A program made the translations under genes and the position numbers. Shown in pieces: positions 8,054-17,771 of a DNA stretch of 64,000 nucleotides. Every line of letters begins with the position of its first letter. The first letter of the stretch is position 1. The notes beneath the pieces were generated by a model. It was not told the DNA's origin and did not search any database. It saw only the letters and a program-made list of their open reading frames with translations. Source of the stretch: Desnuesiella massiliensis. Lineage in GTDB: Bacteria; Bacillota; Clostridia; Clostridiales; Clostridiaceae. Location of the stretch: contig NZ_LN879453.1 in NCBI RefSeq assembly GCF_001403615.1, positions 124,001 to 188,000 of the forward strand, written 5' to 3'.

Positions 8054-10126
8054 ATGGAGCTTTCAAACATGAATCCTAAGGATGTAATTTTTTCTTTAGA
8101 TATAGGAACTAGGTCAATAATAGGTGCTGTTGGTGTGGTTAAGGATAAAAAGCTAAGGATATTAGCAGAAAAGTATGTGGAACATGAAGAAAGAGCTATG
8201 GTAGATGGTCAAATTCATGATATTAACTTAGTAGCTAATACAGTACAGACTGTTAAAAGTGAATTAGAAAAAGATTTAGGCATTAAGCTTACTGATGTGG
8301 CTATTGCTGCTGCGGGAAGATTTTTAAGGACATCTTTAGCAAAAGCTGATATGGATATAGATAGTGAAAAAGATATAGATAAAGAAATGGTTAGGAGCCT
8401 AGAATTAACAGCTGTAAAAAAAGCAGAAGAGGATGTAAATAAGCAAACAGAGGGAAAGCTATATTGCGTTGGATATACAGTAAAAAGTTATTATTTAAAT
8501 GGCTATGTAATATCTAATCTATTGGCTCATAAGGGAGAAAATATATCTGTGGAAGTTATTTCTACTTTTTTGCCTAGGTCTGTAGTTGATAGCTTATATG
8601 CAGTAATGAAGAAAGTGAATCTTAATGTGTTTAGTTTAACCTTGGAGCCTATAGCAGCTATAGAGGCTGCTATACCACAGAGCTTAAGATTGTTAAATCT
8701 AGCCCTGGTAGATATAGGGGCAGGTACTTCTGATATTGCCATAAGCAGTAAAGATACTATATCTGCCTTTGGTATGGTACCTATGGCAGGAGACGAGATA
8801 ACAGAAATAATAGCTCAGAATTACTTAGTGGATTTTAACACTGCTGAATATATTAAAAAGCAATGCAGCGAAAAAGAAAATATTACATATACTGATGTAT
8901 TAGGATTAGAAAATGAAGTGACTTCAGAGGAAGTTATTAGAGTTATATTACCTGTAGTTGAAAAAATTACGGAGGAAATAGGAACTAAGATAATAGACTT
9001 AAATGGAGGAAAAGCTCCTAATGCGGTATTTTTAGTTGGAGGAGGGGCGCATACTCCTAGATTAAAAGAATTCTTATCTAAAAAGCTCAACCTGCCCTTA
9101 CAACGTATAGGAATTAAAGGAAGAGATGCAGTATCAGACTGCATCTGCTTAGATAATGAGTTAGGTAGTATTGGAGTTACAGTATTAGGTATAGCTCTAA
9201 TCGCTATAAAAAACTCCGGACATGATTTTATAAATGTAATTCTTAATGGCAATGTTATAAGCTTATTTAATTCTCATAAGCATACTGTAACCGATGTAAT
9301 GCTTCAGGCGGGTATAAATCCTAAAATCCTTATGGGCAGAAATGGTAAAAATATTAGATTCACGTTAAATGGAGGGAAAAGACTGGCTTTTGGTTCTTTA
9401 GCATCTAATGCGGAAATTAAAATTAACGGAAGGACATCTTCTCTTGAATCCGAGGTTAATGAAGGTGACAACATAGAGATAACTGTGGCTCAAGATGGAA
9501 AAGATGCAGAACCTAAAATTTTAGATTACATTAACAATGTTAATGCTATTAGCTTCTTTTACAACGATATAATTCAAAACTTAGAACCCATAAGCTTTAA
9601 AAATGGGGAAAAAGTAAGTATAAACACCTTAATTCATGAAAACGATGAGGTTTTAATTATATATCCTGCTACAGTTGGAGACTTTAAGAAGTATTTTTTA
9701 TATCAGGAAGATTCCGTGGGGAATATGAAATTTTCCTTAAGAGAAGAATTGGTGTCTGAGGATTATATGATAAAAGAAGGCGATAGAATTTATAAAGTCA
9801 TAGCAGATGAAACTGAAAATGAGGATTTAGAAGAAAAACTAAAAGATACTCCTCAAGAAGCACAGATAGCTGAGGATATTATAGTTAGTAATGAAAAAGA
9901 GATGAATAAAGTAGAGGATGATAATACAATAACTATAGTGGTTAATGATAATACTACAGTTTTAAAGGGAAAGGGAGAGTATGTATTTATAGATGTTTTT
10001 GATTTTATAGATTTCGATTTAACTATACCTAGAGGAAGGATAGTTTTAGAGCTTAATGGAAAAGAAGCAGGGTATTACGACAAGTTAAATGAAGGGGATT
10101 CCATAAAAATATACTGGAAACAATAA
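8054..10126 (+). CDS. FtsA/PilM-like actin-fold ATPase with long C-terminal extension
   Basis: A 690-residue protein of the FtsA-type actin-like ATPase family. The phosphate-1 loop is FSLDIGTRSIIGAVG (about 14-27), the 1C-like insertion lies at about 90-190, phosphate-2 is VDIGAGTSDIAISS (about 218-231), and the adenosine motif is FLVGGGAHTPRLKEFL (about 329-344). After the actin fold (about 400) comes an additional 290 residues, including a possible ubiquitin-like or SLBB-like segment (VNEGDNIEITV, DGKDAEP) and a similar terminal domain (LNEGDSIKIYW). Clostridia encode such a long FtsA-domain protein besides cell-division FtsA. No ftsZ is nearby. No signal or membrane anchor is seen. A role in cell-envelope or division scaffolding is inference. 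Confidence 0.85.
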   Translation: MELSNMNPKDVIFSLDIGTRSIIGAVGVVKDKKLRILAEKYVEHEERAMVDGQIHDINLVANTVQTVKSELEKDLGIKLTDVAIAAAGRFLRTSLAKADMDIDSEKDIDKEMVRSLELTAVKKAEEDVNKQTEGKLYCVGYTVKSYYLNGYVISNLLAHKGENISVEVISTFLPRSVVDSLYAVMKKVNLNVFSLTLEPIAAIEAAIPQSLRLLNLALVDIGAGTSDIAISSKDTISAFGMVPMAGDEITEIIAQNYLVDFNTAEYIKKQCSEKENITYTDVLGLENEVTSEEVIRVILPVVEKITEEIGTKIIDLNGGKAPNAVFLVGGGAHTPRLKEFLSKKLNLPLQRIGIKGRDAVSDCICLDNELGSIGVTVLGIALIAIKNSGHDFINVILNGNVISLFNSHKHTVTDVMLQAGINPKILMGRNGKNIRFTLNGGKRLAFGSLASNAEIKINGRTSSLESEVNEGDNIEITVAQDGKDAEPKILDYINNVNAISFFYNDIIQNLEPISFKNGEKVSINTLIHENDEVLIIYPATVGDFKKYFLYQEDSVGNMKFSLREELVSEDYMIKEGDRIYKVIADETENEDLEEKLKDTPQEAQIAEDIIVSNEKEMNKVEDDNTITIVVNDNTTVLKGKGEYVFIDVFDFIDFDLTIPRGRIVLELNGKEAGYYDKLNEGDSIKIYWKQ

Positions 10127-10147
10127 TTTATGTAAGGAGAAAGCAAC

Positions 10148-11350
10148 ATGACTGATTATAATATAAATTTTTTAGAAGAAGCTGAAAATATTAAAGAACA
10201 ACTCATAGCTTGGAGAAGGGATTTTCACCAAAATCCTGAATTAGGTTTTGAAGAGTATAGAACCTCAAAGGTAATAAAGGAATTTTTGGATAGCGAAGGA
10301 ATTTCTTATTTATCCGTTGCCAATACAGGAATTTGTGCTATTATAAAAGGTGCAGCTTCTAATGGCGTAAAGAAAAAGACTATTGGCATAAGAGCGGATA
10401 TCGACGCTTTACCTCTAAAGGATAACAAAGGCTGTAGTTATGCTTCAAAGGTTGAGGGTAAAATGCACGCTTGCGGCCATGACGCTCATATGACTGTGCT
10501 TCTAGGAGTAGCTAAAATTTTAAATAAACATAAAGATAAGCTAAAAGGAAATGTAAAACTAATCTTTGAGCCTGCGGAGGAAACCGTAGGAGGAGCTAGA
10601 TTTATGATTAAGGAAGGAATCCTAGAGAATCCAAGGGTAGATGGAGTAATAGGACTTCATGTATCTGAAGCTATTGAGGCAGGTAAAGTAGGTATAAAGC
10701 AAGGAGTGTTTAATGCTGCATCTAACCCTTTTACTATCAAAATAAAGGGTAAGGGTGGTCATGGAGCTCACCCAGAAGATACCATAGATCCGGTTTTTAT
10801 ATCGAGTCAGGTTATTATGGCATTACAGAGTATTGTAAGCAGAGAGATACCACCTCAATCTCCGGCGGTAGTTACCATAGGAAGTATACATGGAGGCACT
10901 GCTCAAAACATTATTCCTGAAGAGGTAGAGCTTAAGGGCATAATTAGAACTATGAAAACCGAGCATAGGGAATTAGCCAAGAAAAGATTGGTTGAAATAA
11001 CAGAAGGTATTTGCAAAACCATGAAGGCTAGCTGTGAAATAAATATAGAAGAGAGCTATCCTTGTCTATATAATGATGATAATATGATAAAGTTATTAAA
11101 AGAAGGTGCAGAAAAGATAGTTGGCAGCGAAAATATTTTAGAATTAGAATATCCTAGTATGGGAGTAGAAAGCTTTGCATATTTTTCTATGGAGAGACCT
11201 TCAGCTTTTTACTTTTTAGGCAGTGCAAATTTTATTAAGGGTATTGATAAACCTGCCCATGGAAGTTTATTTGATATCGAAGAGGATTGTCTCCCATTAG
11301 GAGTAGCTATACAATGTCAAACAGCTTTTGACTTTTTAAACTATAGATAA
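10148..11350 (+). CDS. M20D family amidohydrolase / N-acyl-amino-acid deacylase
   Basis: Zinc-dependent peptidase M20 subfamily (HipO/IAA-amino-acid hydrolase-like), 400 residues, cytoplasmic. Visible features: RRDFHQNPELGFEE near the N-terminus, the IRADIDALPL motif, the metal-binding HACGHDAHM, FEPAEETVGGARFMI with the catalytic glutamates, a dimerisation domain from about 190 to 300 (KGKGGHGAHPEDTIDP), and the late metal ligand in KPAHGSLFDI. Members remove acyl groups from N-acyl amino acids or hydrolyse short peptides; the true substrate cannot be read here. It follows the FtsA-like gene by 21 bases and precedes the pseudouridine synthase by 27, so these probably form one transcript. Confidence 0.92.
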   Translation: MTDYNINFLEEAENIKEQLIAWRRDFHQNPELGFEEYRTSKVIKEFLDSEGISYLSVANTGICAIIKGAASNGVKKKTIGIRADIDALPLKDNKGCSYASKVEGKMHACGHDAHMTVLLGVAKILNKHKDKLKGNVKLIFEPAEETVGGARFMIKEGILENPRVDGVIGLHVSEAIEAGKVGIKQGVFNAASNPFTIKIKGKGGHGAHPEDTIDPVFISSQVIMALQSIVSREIPPQSPAVVTIGSIHGGTAQNIIPEEVELKGIIRTMKTEHRELAKKRLVEITEGICKTMKASCEINIEESYPCLYNDDNMIKLLKEGAEKIVGSENILELEYPSMGVESFAYFSMERPSAFYFLGSANFIKGIDKPAHGSLFDIEEDCLPLGVAIQCQTAFDFLNYR

Positions 11351-11377
11351 ACAATTTGAAGACTTAGGAGTGATTTT

Positions 11378-12334
11378 GTGAAAATAAACATAGGACCTAA
11401 TGAAGCAGGACAGAGAATAGATAAATTTTTAAGAAAATTATTAAAGGATGTACCCTTAAGCGCTATATATAAGTGCTTAAGAAAGGGTGATGTTAAGGTT
11501 AATGATAAAAAAGTAAAAGAGAAATATATGCTGGCTGAAGGGGACTTTTTAGAAATAAAATACGTAGAAAGTCATATGAAGAAGGAAATTAACTTTCAAA
11601 AGGTAGAAGCAAATTTTAAAGTTACTTATGAGGATGAAAACATGCTGTTAGTTGAAAAATGGCCCGATGTTTTAGTGCATTCAGACAGAAAAAATGGAGA
11701 GCCTACCCTAACGGATTATGTCTTGTCCTATTTACATGAAAAGGGAGATTATATTCCAGAAAAGGAGTTGACCTTTACGCCGGCCTCTTGTAATAGATTA
11801 GATAGAAATACTTCAGGTATTGTTATTTTTGGCAAAAATTTCGAAGCATTAAAATTGTTAAATGAAATGATACGAGACAGGAGAATAAATAAATATTATG
11901 TAGCCTTAGTAAAAGGAAGAATAAAGGATGGAAGATATGATGCTTATATTTTAAAAGATGAAGGTGAAAATATCTCAAAGATCTATAACGAAAAGAGATC
12001 AAATACAAAACAGATATCCATGGAGGTTAAAACCTTAGAGACTAATGGTCTATTCTCTTTTATAGAAATAGATTTAATTACAGGCAGAAGTCATCAGCTA
12101 AGGGCACACTTATCCCACTTAGGAAATCCTATTGTAGGGGATAATAAATATGGGGATAAGAAGTTAAATAGCTTTTTTACTAATAAATATGGCTTGAATT
12201 ATCAATTCCTATATGCTTATAAGCTAATTTTTAGAGATTGTCCCGAGAGACTAGATTATTTAAACAATAAAACTATTGCTGAGACTTTGCCGCCTATTTT
12301 TAAAAAGATTAAATATGATGTGTTTAAATTTTAG
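11378..12334 (+). CDS. RluA-family 23S rRNA pseudouridine synthase
   Basis: Isomerises specific uridines in structured RNA, probably 23S rRNA (RluC/RluD type). An N-terminal S4 RNA-binding domain (about 1-70; GQRIDKFLRKLLKDVP, LRKGDVKVNDKKV) is followed by the catalytic domain, with the catalytic Asp in NRLDRNTSGIVIFGK and the late motif LITGRSHQLRAHLSHLGNPIVGD. The 318-residue length is typical. The start is GTG preceded by taggagtg. It sits in a run of close plus-strand genes (M20 peptidase before, flippase 20 bases after). Confidence 0.93.
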   Translation: MKINIGPNEAGQRIDKFLRKLLKDVPLSAIYKCLRKGDVKVNDKKVKEKYMLAEGDFLEIKYVESHMKKEINFQKVEANFKVTYEDENMLLVEKWPDVLVHSDRKNGEPTLTDYVLSYLHEKGDYIPEKELTFTPASCNRLDRNTSGIVIFGKNFEALKLLNEMIRDRRINKYYVALVKGRIKDGRYDAYILKDEGENISKIYNEKRSNTKQISMEVKTLETNGLFSFIEIDLITGRSHQLRAHLSHLGNPIVGDNKYGDKKLNSFFTNKYGLNYQFLYAYKLIFRDCPERLDYLNNKTIAETLPPIFKKIKYDVFKF

Positions 12335-12354
12335 TTAGGATTGAGGAGAGAGAG

Positions 12355-13974
12355 ATGAAAGAGCAATCCACCACAAAGGGATTTGCGGTGTTGTCCATAG
12401 CAGGGATATTAGTGAAAATATTATCCTTGCTGTATGTACCTTTATTATTACAGATAATTGGAGATGAAGGTTATGGAATTTATACCGCATCCTATGACAT
12501 TTTTAGCTTAATCTATGTTATGACCACTGCTGGTATGCAAGTGGCAGTGGCAAAGCAGGTTTCTGAGCTCATAGCATTAAATAATTATAAGGATGCAGTA
12601 AAAACCTTTAAGATAGCTAGAGCTTTACTGCTTTTAGTGGGGACTTTAGCCTCATTACTGCTTATGATATTTGCTCAGCCCATAGCAAATGCAACTAAGA
12701 GTAGTAAATCCTTTTATGCAATTATAGCATTATCTCCCACAGTGTTAGTAACTTCTGTTTTATCAGCCTATAGAGGTTATTTTCAAGGCAGAAGCATAAT
12801 GACTCCTACTGCAATATCTCAAATAATTGAGCAAATTGCTAACATTGTATTAAGTCTGTTTTTTGCATATATCCTTATAGGTAAAAACATTGAGCTTGGA
12901 GCTGCTGGAGGAACCATAGGTACAACAGTTGGTGCTCTAATAGCGGTAATTTACTTAATGATGCTTTACAAAAAGCATAGAGCTATCAAAGTTACTAAAA
13001 GTGAGATTAATTCGCCAGAAGTTAAGAGGTTATCCAATAAACAATTATTAAAAAGGCTAATTAAATATGGAATGCCTTTAACCTTAAGCTCTGGAATGCA
13101 ATATTTAGGAGCTGTAATAGATATGGCCCTAGTTAAGATCAGATTAGAAGTAGCTGGCTTTGGTGAGCTTGATAGAAATATTAAATACGCTCTCTTAGGT
13201 AAATATAAGACTTTGATCTATGTACCTTTAGCAATCATAGCTGCTCTTTCAGCTGCGGTGCTTCCGGCTATATCTAGATCTGTGGTTTTAAATGATAAAA
13301 AAGCGGTAAAGGAAAAGATAAATTTTGCTTTGAGAGTAAGCTATTTAATTTCTATACCCTCTGCAGTGGGACTAGCAGTTTTAAGTAAACCTTTGTATAC
13401 ATTGCTGTTTTCAGAAAGATTTTCTGGAGGAGCACAGCTTATGCAGTATGGTTCTATTGTGGTGGTTTTGATGGCGGTGGTGCAAATACAAACCACTATA
13501 CTTCAAAGTATGAACAGACTATACATAGTTTTAGTATCCTTAGGGGTAGGTATATTAGCAAAACTAATTTCTAACTACATATTCATTGCAATGCCAGAGA
13601 TAAATATAAATGGGGCGATAATAGGAAGCATTCTATGTTTCTTAATACCTATGATCATAAATAATATAGCACTGAGAAAAACTCTTAAGATTAGGATAAG
13701 TTTACTTAAGCACGCTTTTAAACCTTTAGTAGCCTCTGCCTTTATGGGACTTATCGTTTATATCACCTATTTTAATGTAGAAACCCTTCTTATAAATCAT
13801 ATTCATAGTAGAATAATAAGTTCTATACCTACTCTTGTATCAATTGCTGTTGGTATGGTAGTATATGGTTATGGGTTAATTCTCACTGGAGGAATTACGA
13901 AAAAAGATTTAGCAATCATGCCAGCTAGATTATTAAAATTAATACCTTCTTTTGTAATAAAAAGAATCAGATAG
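12355..13974 (+). CDS. MurJ/YtgP-like polysaccharide flippase
   Basis: MOP-superfamily (MATE-like/MVF) integral membrane protein, 539 residues, with about 14 predicted transmembrane segments. The N-terminal segment with KILSLLYVPLLLQIIGDEGYGIY and the later SAYRGYFQGRSIMTPTAISQIIEQIANI match the YtgP/SpoVB group of Gram-positive lipid II or polysaccharide-lipid flippases. It is distinct from the SpoVB encoded convergently just downstream, so this one more likely serves vegetative wall synthesis (MurJ role). Start follows gaggagagagag. The gene ends at a strong terminator. Confidence 0.88.
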   Translation: MKEQSTTKGFAVLSIAGILVKILSLLYVPLLLQIIGDEGYGIYTASYDIFSLIYVMTTAGMQVAVAKQVSELIALNNYKDAVKTFKIARALLLLVGTLASLLLMIFAQPIANATKSSKSFYAIIALSPTVLVTSVLSAYRGYFQGRSIMTPTAISQIIEQIANIVLSLFFAYILIGKNIELGAAGGTIGTTVGALIAVIYLMMLYKKHRAIKVTKSEINSPEVKRLSNKQLLKRLIKYGMPLTLSSGMQYLGAVIDMALVKIRLEVAGFGELDRNIKYALLGKYKTLIYVPLAIIAALSAAVLPAISRSVVLNDKKAVKEKINFALRVSYLISIPSAVGLAVLSKPLYTLLFSERFSGGAQLMQYGSIVVVLMAVVQIQTTILQSMNRLYIVLVSLGVGILAKLISNYIFIAMPEININGAIIGSILCFLIPMIINNIALRKTLKIRISLLKHAFKPLVASAFMGLIVYITYFNVETLLINHIHSRIISSIPTLVSIAVGMVVYGYGLILTGGITKKDLAIMPARLLKLIPSFVIKRIR

Positions 13975-13981
13975 AATTAAA

Positions 13982-14026
13982 AAGCAAAGCTTAGGGCTAA
14001 ATACTTAGCCAAGCTTTGTTTTTTAT
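13982..14026. terminator. Terminator between the two flippase genes
   Basis: Long hairpin CAAAGCTT..GGGCTAA / TTAGCC.AAGCTTTG followed by TTTTTT on the plus strand and with A-rich flank giving a T run on the minus strand. It can serve both convergent genes. Confidence 0.85.
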
Positions 14027-14066
14027 ATTTCTATCATAGATCATAGTATTTTATGAGAAAATTCTT

Positions 14067-15569
14067 TTAGTATTCCTTCCTTTCTTCGGCTATCATTGAG
14101 ATAATCAGTAATGAAAATCCTAATAATATAATAATTAAATATTTTATTAAGCCCAAAGAGCTTGGAAGTATCAGATTTATATAAGATATCAGATAATAGA
14201 TCAGTAACGCAAAAAATAAGTTTATAAGAATATTAGGTAGAGAAAGCCTTATTTTACAAACCTTATTTATTTCATAGAGATTTAGGCATAGTGTTAATAC
14301 TGAAGTTATCATTATTGTAATTCCATATCCAAATATGTTTATATTTTTAACAGCAGTTAAGATATAAAGGCAAAATACCTCAATAATAGATATAACTAAA
14401 GAGTTTCTAAGTATAATACTCTGCTTTCCTAAACCGTTCAGCATGCCATAGGTGCTAGCCGCACAGTAAAATAATGGAGCGCAGAGGGATGCAAATTTAA
14501 TATAGGGACCTAAGTCATTGCGATTAAAAAACATAACACCTAGACTATCGGGTATATTATTGCAAATTATTAAAGTAGATAATCCTAATAAAAATGAAAT
14601 CTTAAGCACTTCGTATATTCTTTTCTCTGCAGAATAAATATCTTTCTTATTCATGGTTTGCGATAGGTCCGGAATTAGTATAGTAGATATGGAAGATATA
14701 ACTATCATAGGGAAAAATACTATATTTAAAGTCATTCCAGTGAACTTGCCAATTAAAGAAAGGGCAGTACTATATTCAAAACCAGCAACTAATAATCTAC
14801 GAGGAACAATTAAGGTAGAAACCGTGGCTAAGGTGGTTGATAAAAATCCATTTAAACATAGGGGTACGGCAATAACTAAAACGTTAAATAGCAGCTGTGC
14901 TCTCCCTTCCGTTTTACAATAAGCTTTAGGCAGCTTAAGGGAATCTTTTTTATAGTATATATAAAGTAAAAGTAAGCTGATAAATTCCCCGATACAAAGA
15001 GCTATATAAGCTGAGGTTACTGTAGCAGTAATATTATCCGGAGAAAATAATTTTGAAATTACAAGTATTATTCCTATTCTTACGGCCTTCTCAAATATAT
15101 CAATAAATGCTGGTACGGTAATTTTGGAAATACCGTAAAAGTAGCCCTTGAAGATATTGGATATACATATAAATACCATAGCAGGACAAGTTATTCTTAT
15201 AGCGTCTAAGGTTCTTTCATCCTTAATTACAAATTTACTTATGTATGGTGCAAAAATAAAAACTAAAAATGTTATTAAAAGAGCCCATATTAAATTAAAT
15301 ATTATAGTAGTTCTTACAGTTTTTTTTAAGTTTCCAAATTCATTTTTATCGTAATAAACTGCAGATAATTTTGATATAGCAGTGATAACTCCAGCGCAGA
15401 TAAGGCAGATAAATAGATTGTATATAGGCATAACTAATCCATATAGTCCCATACCCTCGGCGCCAAGCTCTCTAGAAAGGATTATAGAAAACATAAAGCC
15501 TAATACACCAGTAGTTAAATTGGATAGCGTGAGTAAAAACGAGTTTTTATAAAATTTATCTTTTTTCAT
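14067..15569 (-). CDS. spoVB: Stage V sporulation protein B
   Basis: Membrane flippase of the MOP superfamily needed for spore cortex peptidoglycan synthesis in Bacillus. The 500-residue length and the N-terminus FLLTLSNLTTGVLGFMFSIILSRELGAEGMG with YGLVMPIYNLFICL match the SpoVB subgroup, followed by KGYFYGISKITVPAFIDIFEKAVRIG. About 14 transmembrane segments. Convergent with a MurJ/YtgP-like paralog. The gene is on its own; a sigma-E promoter would be expected upstream but I did not identify one. The start is the first Met; AAGAG is 6 bases upstream. Confidence 0.9.
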   Translation of the reverse strand: MKKDKFYKNSFLLTLSNLTTGVLGFMFSIILSRELGAEGMGLYGLVMPIYNLFICLICAGVITAISKLSAVYYDKNEFGNLKKTVRTTIIFNLIWALLITFLVFIFAPYISKFVIKDERTLDAIRITCPAMVFICISNIFKGYFYGISKITVPAFIDIFEKAVRIGIILVISKLFSPDNITATVTSAYIALCIGEFISLLLLYIYYKKDSLKLPKAYCKTEGRAQLLFNVLVIAVPLCLNGFLSTTLATVSTLIVPRRLLVAGFEYSTALSLIGKFTGMTLNIVFFPMIVISSISTILIPDLSQTMNKKDIYSAEKRIYEVLKISFLLGLSTLIICNNIPDSLGVMFFNRNDLGPYIKFASLCAPLFYCAASTYGMLNGLGKQSIILRNSLVISIIEVFCLYILTAVKNINIFGYGITIMITSVLTLCLNLYEINKVCKIRLSLPNILINLFFALLIYYLISYINLILPSSLGLIKYLIIILLGFSLLIISMIAEERKEY

Positions 15570-15740
15570 TATTAGCTCTTTTACAAGATTCTCTCCTTAA
15601 TAGTAGTAACATTAATTATTATTCTGTTTCTAAAATTTATATTCATAGTTTTAGTTTAAACCTGGGAATTTTAAAAATTTAAGTTGTTCGCAAAACATCT
15701 ATTGTGATACTATAAAATATAGAAAATGAGGTGGGAGAAT

Positions 15741-16298
15741 ATGTTTAGATGTGTCATATGCGGAATGATAATTAACGAAAAAAATTATAATTTAAATTCC
15801 AATGCATTTTTAAATAAACATAAGGATAAGGGGGATTTATTTTACTGTCCCTTTTGCGGAGTAGGAAAGGAGTTTATTCAAGAGGAGTACGAAAAAGACT
15901 TAGCCTTTTATGAGGAATTAGATCCAAACACTGTAAAAATTTTAGATCATGCTATGAAGCTAGAAGTCTTTAATGGTGATTTTTATAATAAGGCTTCTAG
16001 GCTATGCAAGGATTTTAAAAATAAAAAAGTCTTTGAAGATCTTTCAACGATTGAATTCATGCATGCCAATATTCATAGGAGATTAATAGGTATTACTGAA
16101 CTACCCAAATTAGCTGATATAAGCTATGAAAAATATGATAACGATATTAAACTGTTAGAATTGGCTAAAAAAAGAGAAGAGCACGCTGTAGCTTATTACG
16201 ATAAATATTTTTTTCAAATTGAAAATGCTAGAATTAAGAAAATATTCAATGCATTAAAAGCTGTAGAAAAAGAACATATAATAATTATTATTAATTAA
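15741..16298 (+). CDS. Rubrerythrin-like ferritin-superfamily protein with zinc ribbon
   Basis: A 185-residue protein starting at the ATG after gaggtgggagaat; a longer frame from 15726 adds five residues but lacks a ribosome binding site. The N-terminus has paired cysteines CVICG and CPFCG about 36 residues apart, like a rubredoxin or zinc-ribbon knuckle. The rest is helical with ferritin-like Glu/His motifs (LEVFNGDFYNKA, EFMHANIHRRL, REEHAVAYYDKYF, AVEKEHI), compatible with a diiron site. The order, metal knuckle first, is the reverse of classical rubrerythrin. A role in oxidative stress or electron transfer is likely but unproven. Confidence 0.7.
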   Translation: MFRCVICGMIINEKNYNLNSNAFLNKHKDKGDLFYCPFCGVGKEFIQEEYEKDLAFYEELDPNTVKILDHAMKLEVFNGDFYNKASRLCKDFKNKKVFEDLSTIEFMHANIHRRLIGITELPKLADISYEKYDNDIKLLELAKKREEHAVAYYDKYFFQIENARIKKIFNALKAVEKEHIIIIIN

Positions 16299-16448
16299 AA
16301 GCATATATCTTTAAAATTAAAAATCAATATTGTATAATATAAATATAAAAGTGTAACACTTTATATTTTATATATATACCTCCTTAATATGTAATTATTT
16401 GTTGTATTAATAAATATATATTAGTAAGCAATTAATTTCGGAGGAATA

Positions 16449-17753
16449 ATGAAAAAGTTTGTTAATTTTATAATATGCTTTATAGTGTTAATAGCTATGA
16501 TTTTTATAATGATGAAGTATTATAAAACCTATGATATAAAGATTAAGGACAAAAATATTTCATGGAAAGTTTTATATAAGGGCTTAAAAGATGCCAGAGA
16601 TTTTGTCTATGATGAGGAAGGAAATTGTTATATTGCTTTTAAGGATAGAATACAATCTATAGATAATAGTGGTAAGAGCAATATTATGCTAAAAGATAAA
16701 GAATTAGATATAGCTTCTTTAGCTTATAGTAAAGAATTTTTATATTTTTCTTCTAAAACTAATGTATATAGTTATAATATAAAAAGCGGTTCTAAAGAGA
16801 TAATAATTAAGGATATACCCAATTATGGGGACTATAACAAAAGCAAAGTAATTATTAAAGATAATTCTGTGTATGTAACTATAGGAGCTGTTACAAATTC
16901 AGGAGTAGTAGGTCCAGATAATTTATGGCTAGAAAAGTATCCTTTTAGTTACGATATAACTCCTAAAGCTATAACTATTAAAGGCAAGAATTTTGATAAA
17001 GGTACCACAGGAGCCTTTATACCCTATAAAACAAAGAATGTTTCTGGTCAAATAATTCCAGCCCATTTCCCAGGAAATGCATCTGTTATAAGGGTAAATA
17101 TGGAAACTAAGAATGTAGAATTGTATGCTTGGGGTATAAGAAATATTGAGGGCATAGATTATAACAGTGAAGGTAAAATCTTAGCTTCTGTAGGTGGTAT
17201 GGAGGATAGAGGTTTAAGACCTATAAAAGGTGATTCAGACTATATCTTTGAGATAAAACTTGGATTATGGTATGGTTGGCCAGATTATAGTGGAGGAGAT
17301 CCTGTAGATTCTCCTAGGTTTAAAGGGGAAAATGAACTTAGAGTAGGATTTTTGTTGGACAAGCATCCTACCACTAATCCACCAGCACCATTGCATCAGC
17401 ATAATAACTTAAGTTCCTTGGCTTCTTTATCCATTGATAGAAATGCTATACTAGGAGAGAAAGATAGTATATATTTTTATGATAGTAAAGATAATATATT
17501 ATATGGATTAACTAAGAGCGATATATTAAAAGATAAACTAGAATTTAATGCAGATGCAAGAATACAGAATATTAAGTTTTATAAAGGCGGATTGGCCATA
17601 CTTGATGGTAAGGAAGGTGTTTTATATTCCGTAGAGAATATTAAAGCTATTTATGCTGAAGGTAAGAACAATAAAGACATTGTAATATATTGCACATTGA
17701 TATTATTTATAATAATAATAGTAATATTGCTCATAAAGAGCAAAAATAAATAA
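16449..17753 (+). CDS. Membrane-anchored beta-propeller (glucose/sorbosone dehydrogenase-like)
   Basis: A 434-residue protein with an N-terminal signal-anchor (FVNFIICFIVLIAMIFIMM, about 4-22) and a C-terminal transmembrane helix (about 409-430) followed by a basic tail KSKNK. The extracytoplasmic middle has repeated blade-like segments and motifs typical of PQQ-type sugar dehydrogenase propellers: WGIRNIEGIDYNSEGKI, GLWYGWPDYSGGDPV and an H-rich PLHQHNN. No PQQ biosynthesis gene is nearby and Clostridium lacks PQQ as far as I know, so binding or sensing is as likely as catalysis. It lies 18 bases before the phospholipase C-like gene, so the two are probably co-expressed. Confidence 0.7.
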   Translation: MKKFVNFIICFIVLIAMIFIMMKYYKTYDIKIKDKNISWKVLYKGLKDARDFVYDEEGNCYIAFKDRIQSIDNSGKSNIMLKDKELDIASLAYSKEFLYFSSKTNVYSYNIKSGSKEIIIKDIPNYGDYNKSKVIIKDNSVYVTIGAVTNSGVVGPDNLWLEKYPFSYDITPKAITIKGKNFDKGTTGAFIPYKTKNVSGQIIPAHFPGNASVIRVNMETKNVELYAWGIRNIEGIDYNSEGKILASVGGMEDRGLRPIKGDSDYIFEIKLGLWYGWPDYSGGDPVDSPRFKGENELRVGFLLDKHPTTNPPAPLHQHNNLSSLASLSIDRNAILGEKDSIYFYDSKDNILYGLTKSDILKDKLEFNADARIQNIKFYKGGLAILDGKEGVLYSVENIKAIYAEGKNNKDIVIYCTLILFIIIIVILLIKSKNK

Positions 17754-17771
17754 TAAAGAAGGAATCACCAA

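Noticed and set aside
8821..9252. 143-residue minus-strand frame
   Set aside because: It lies wholly inside the FtsA-like gene, has no ribosome binding site and its product has shadow-like Ser/Phe/Pro composition.
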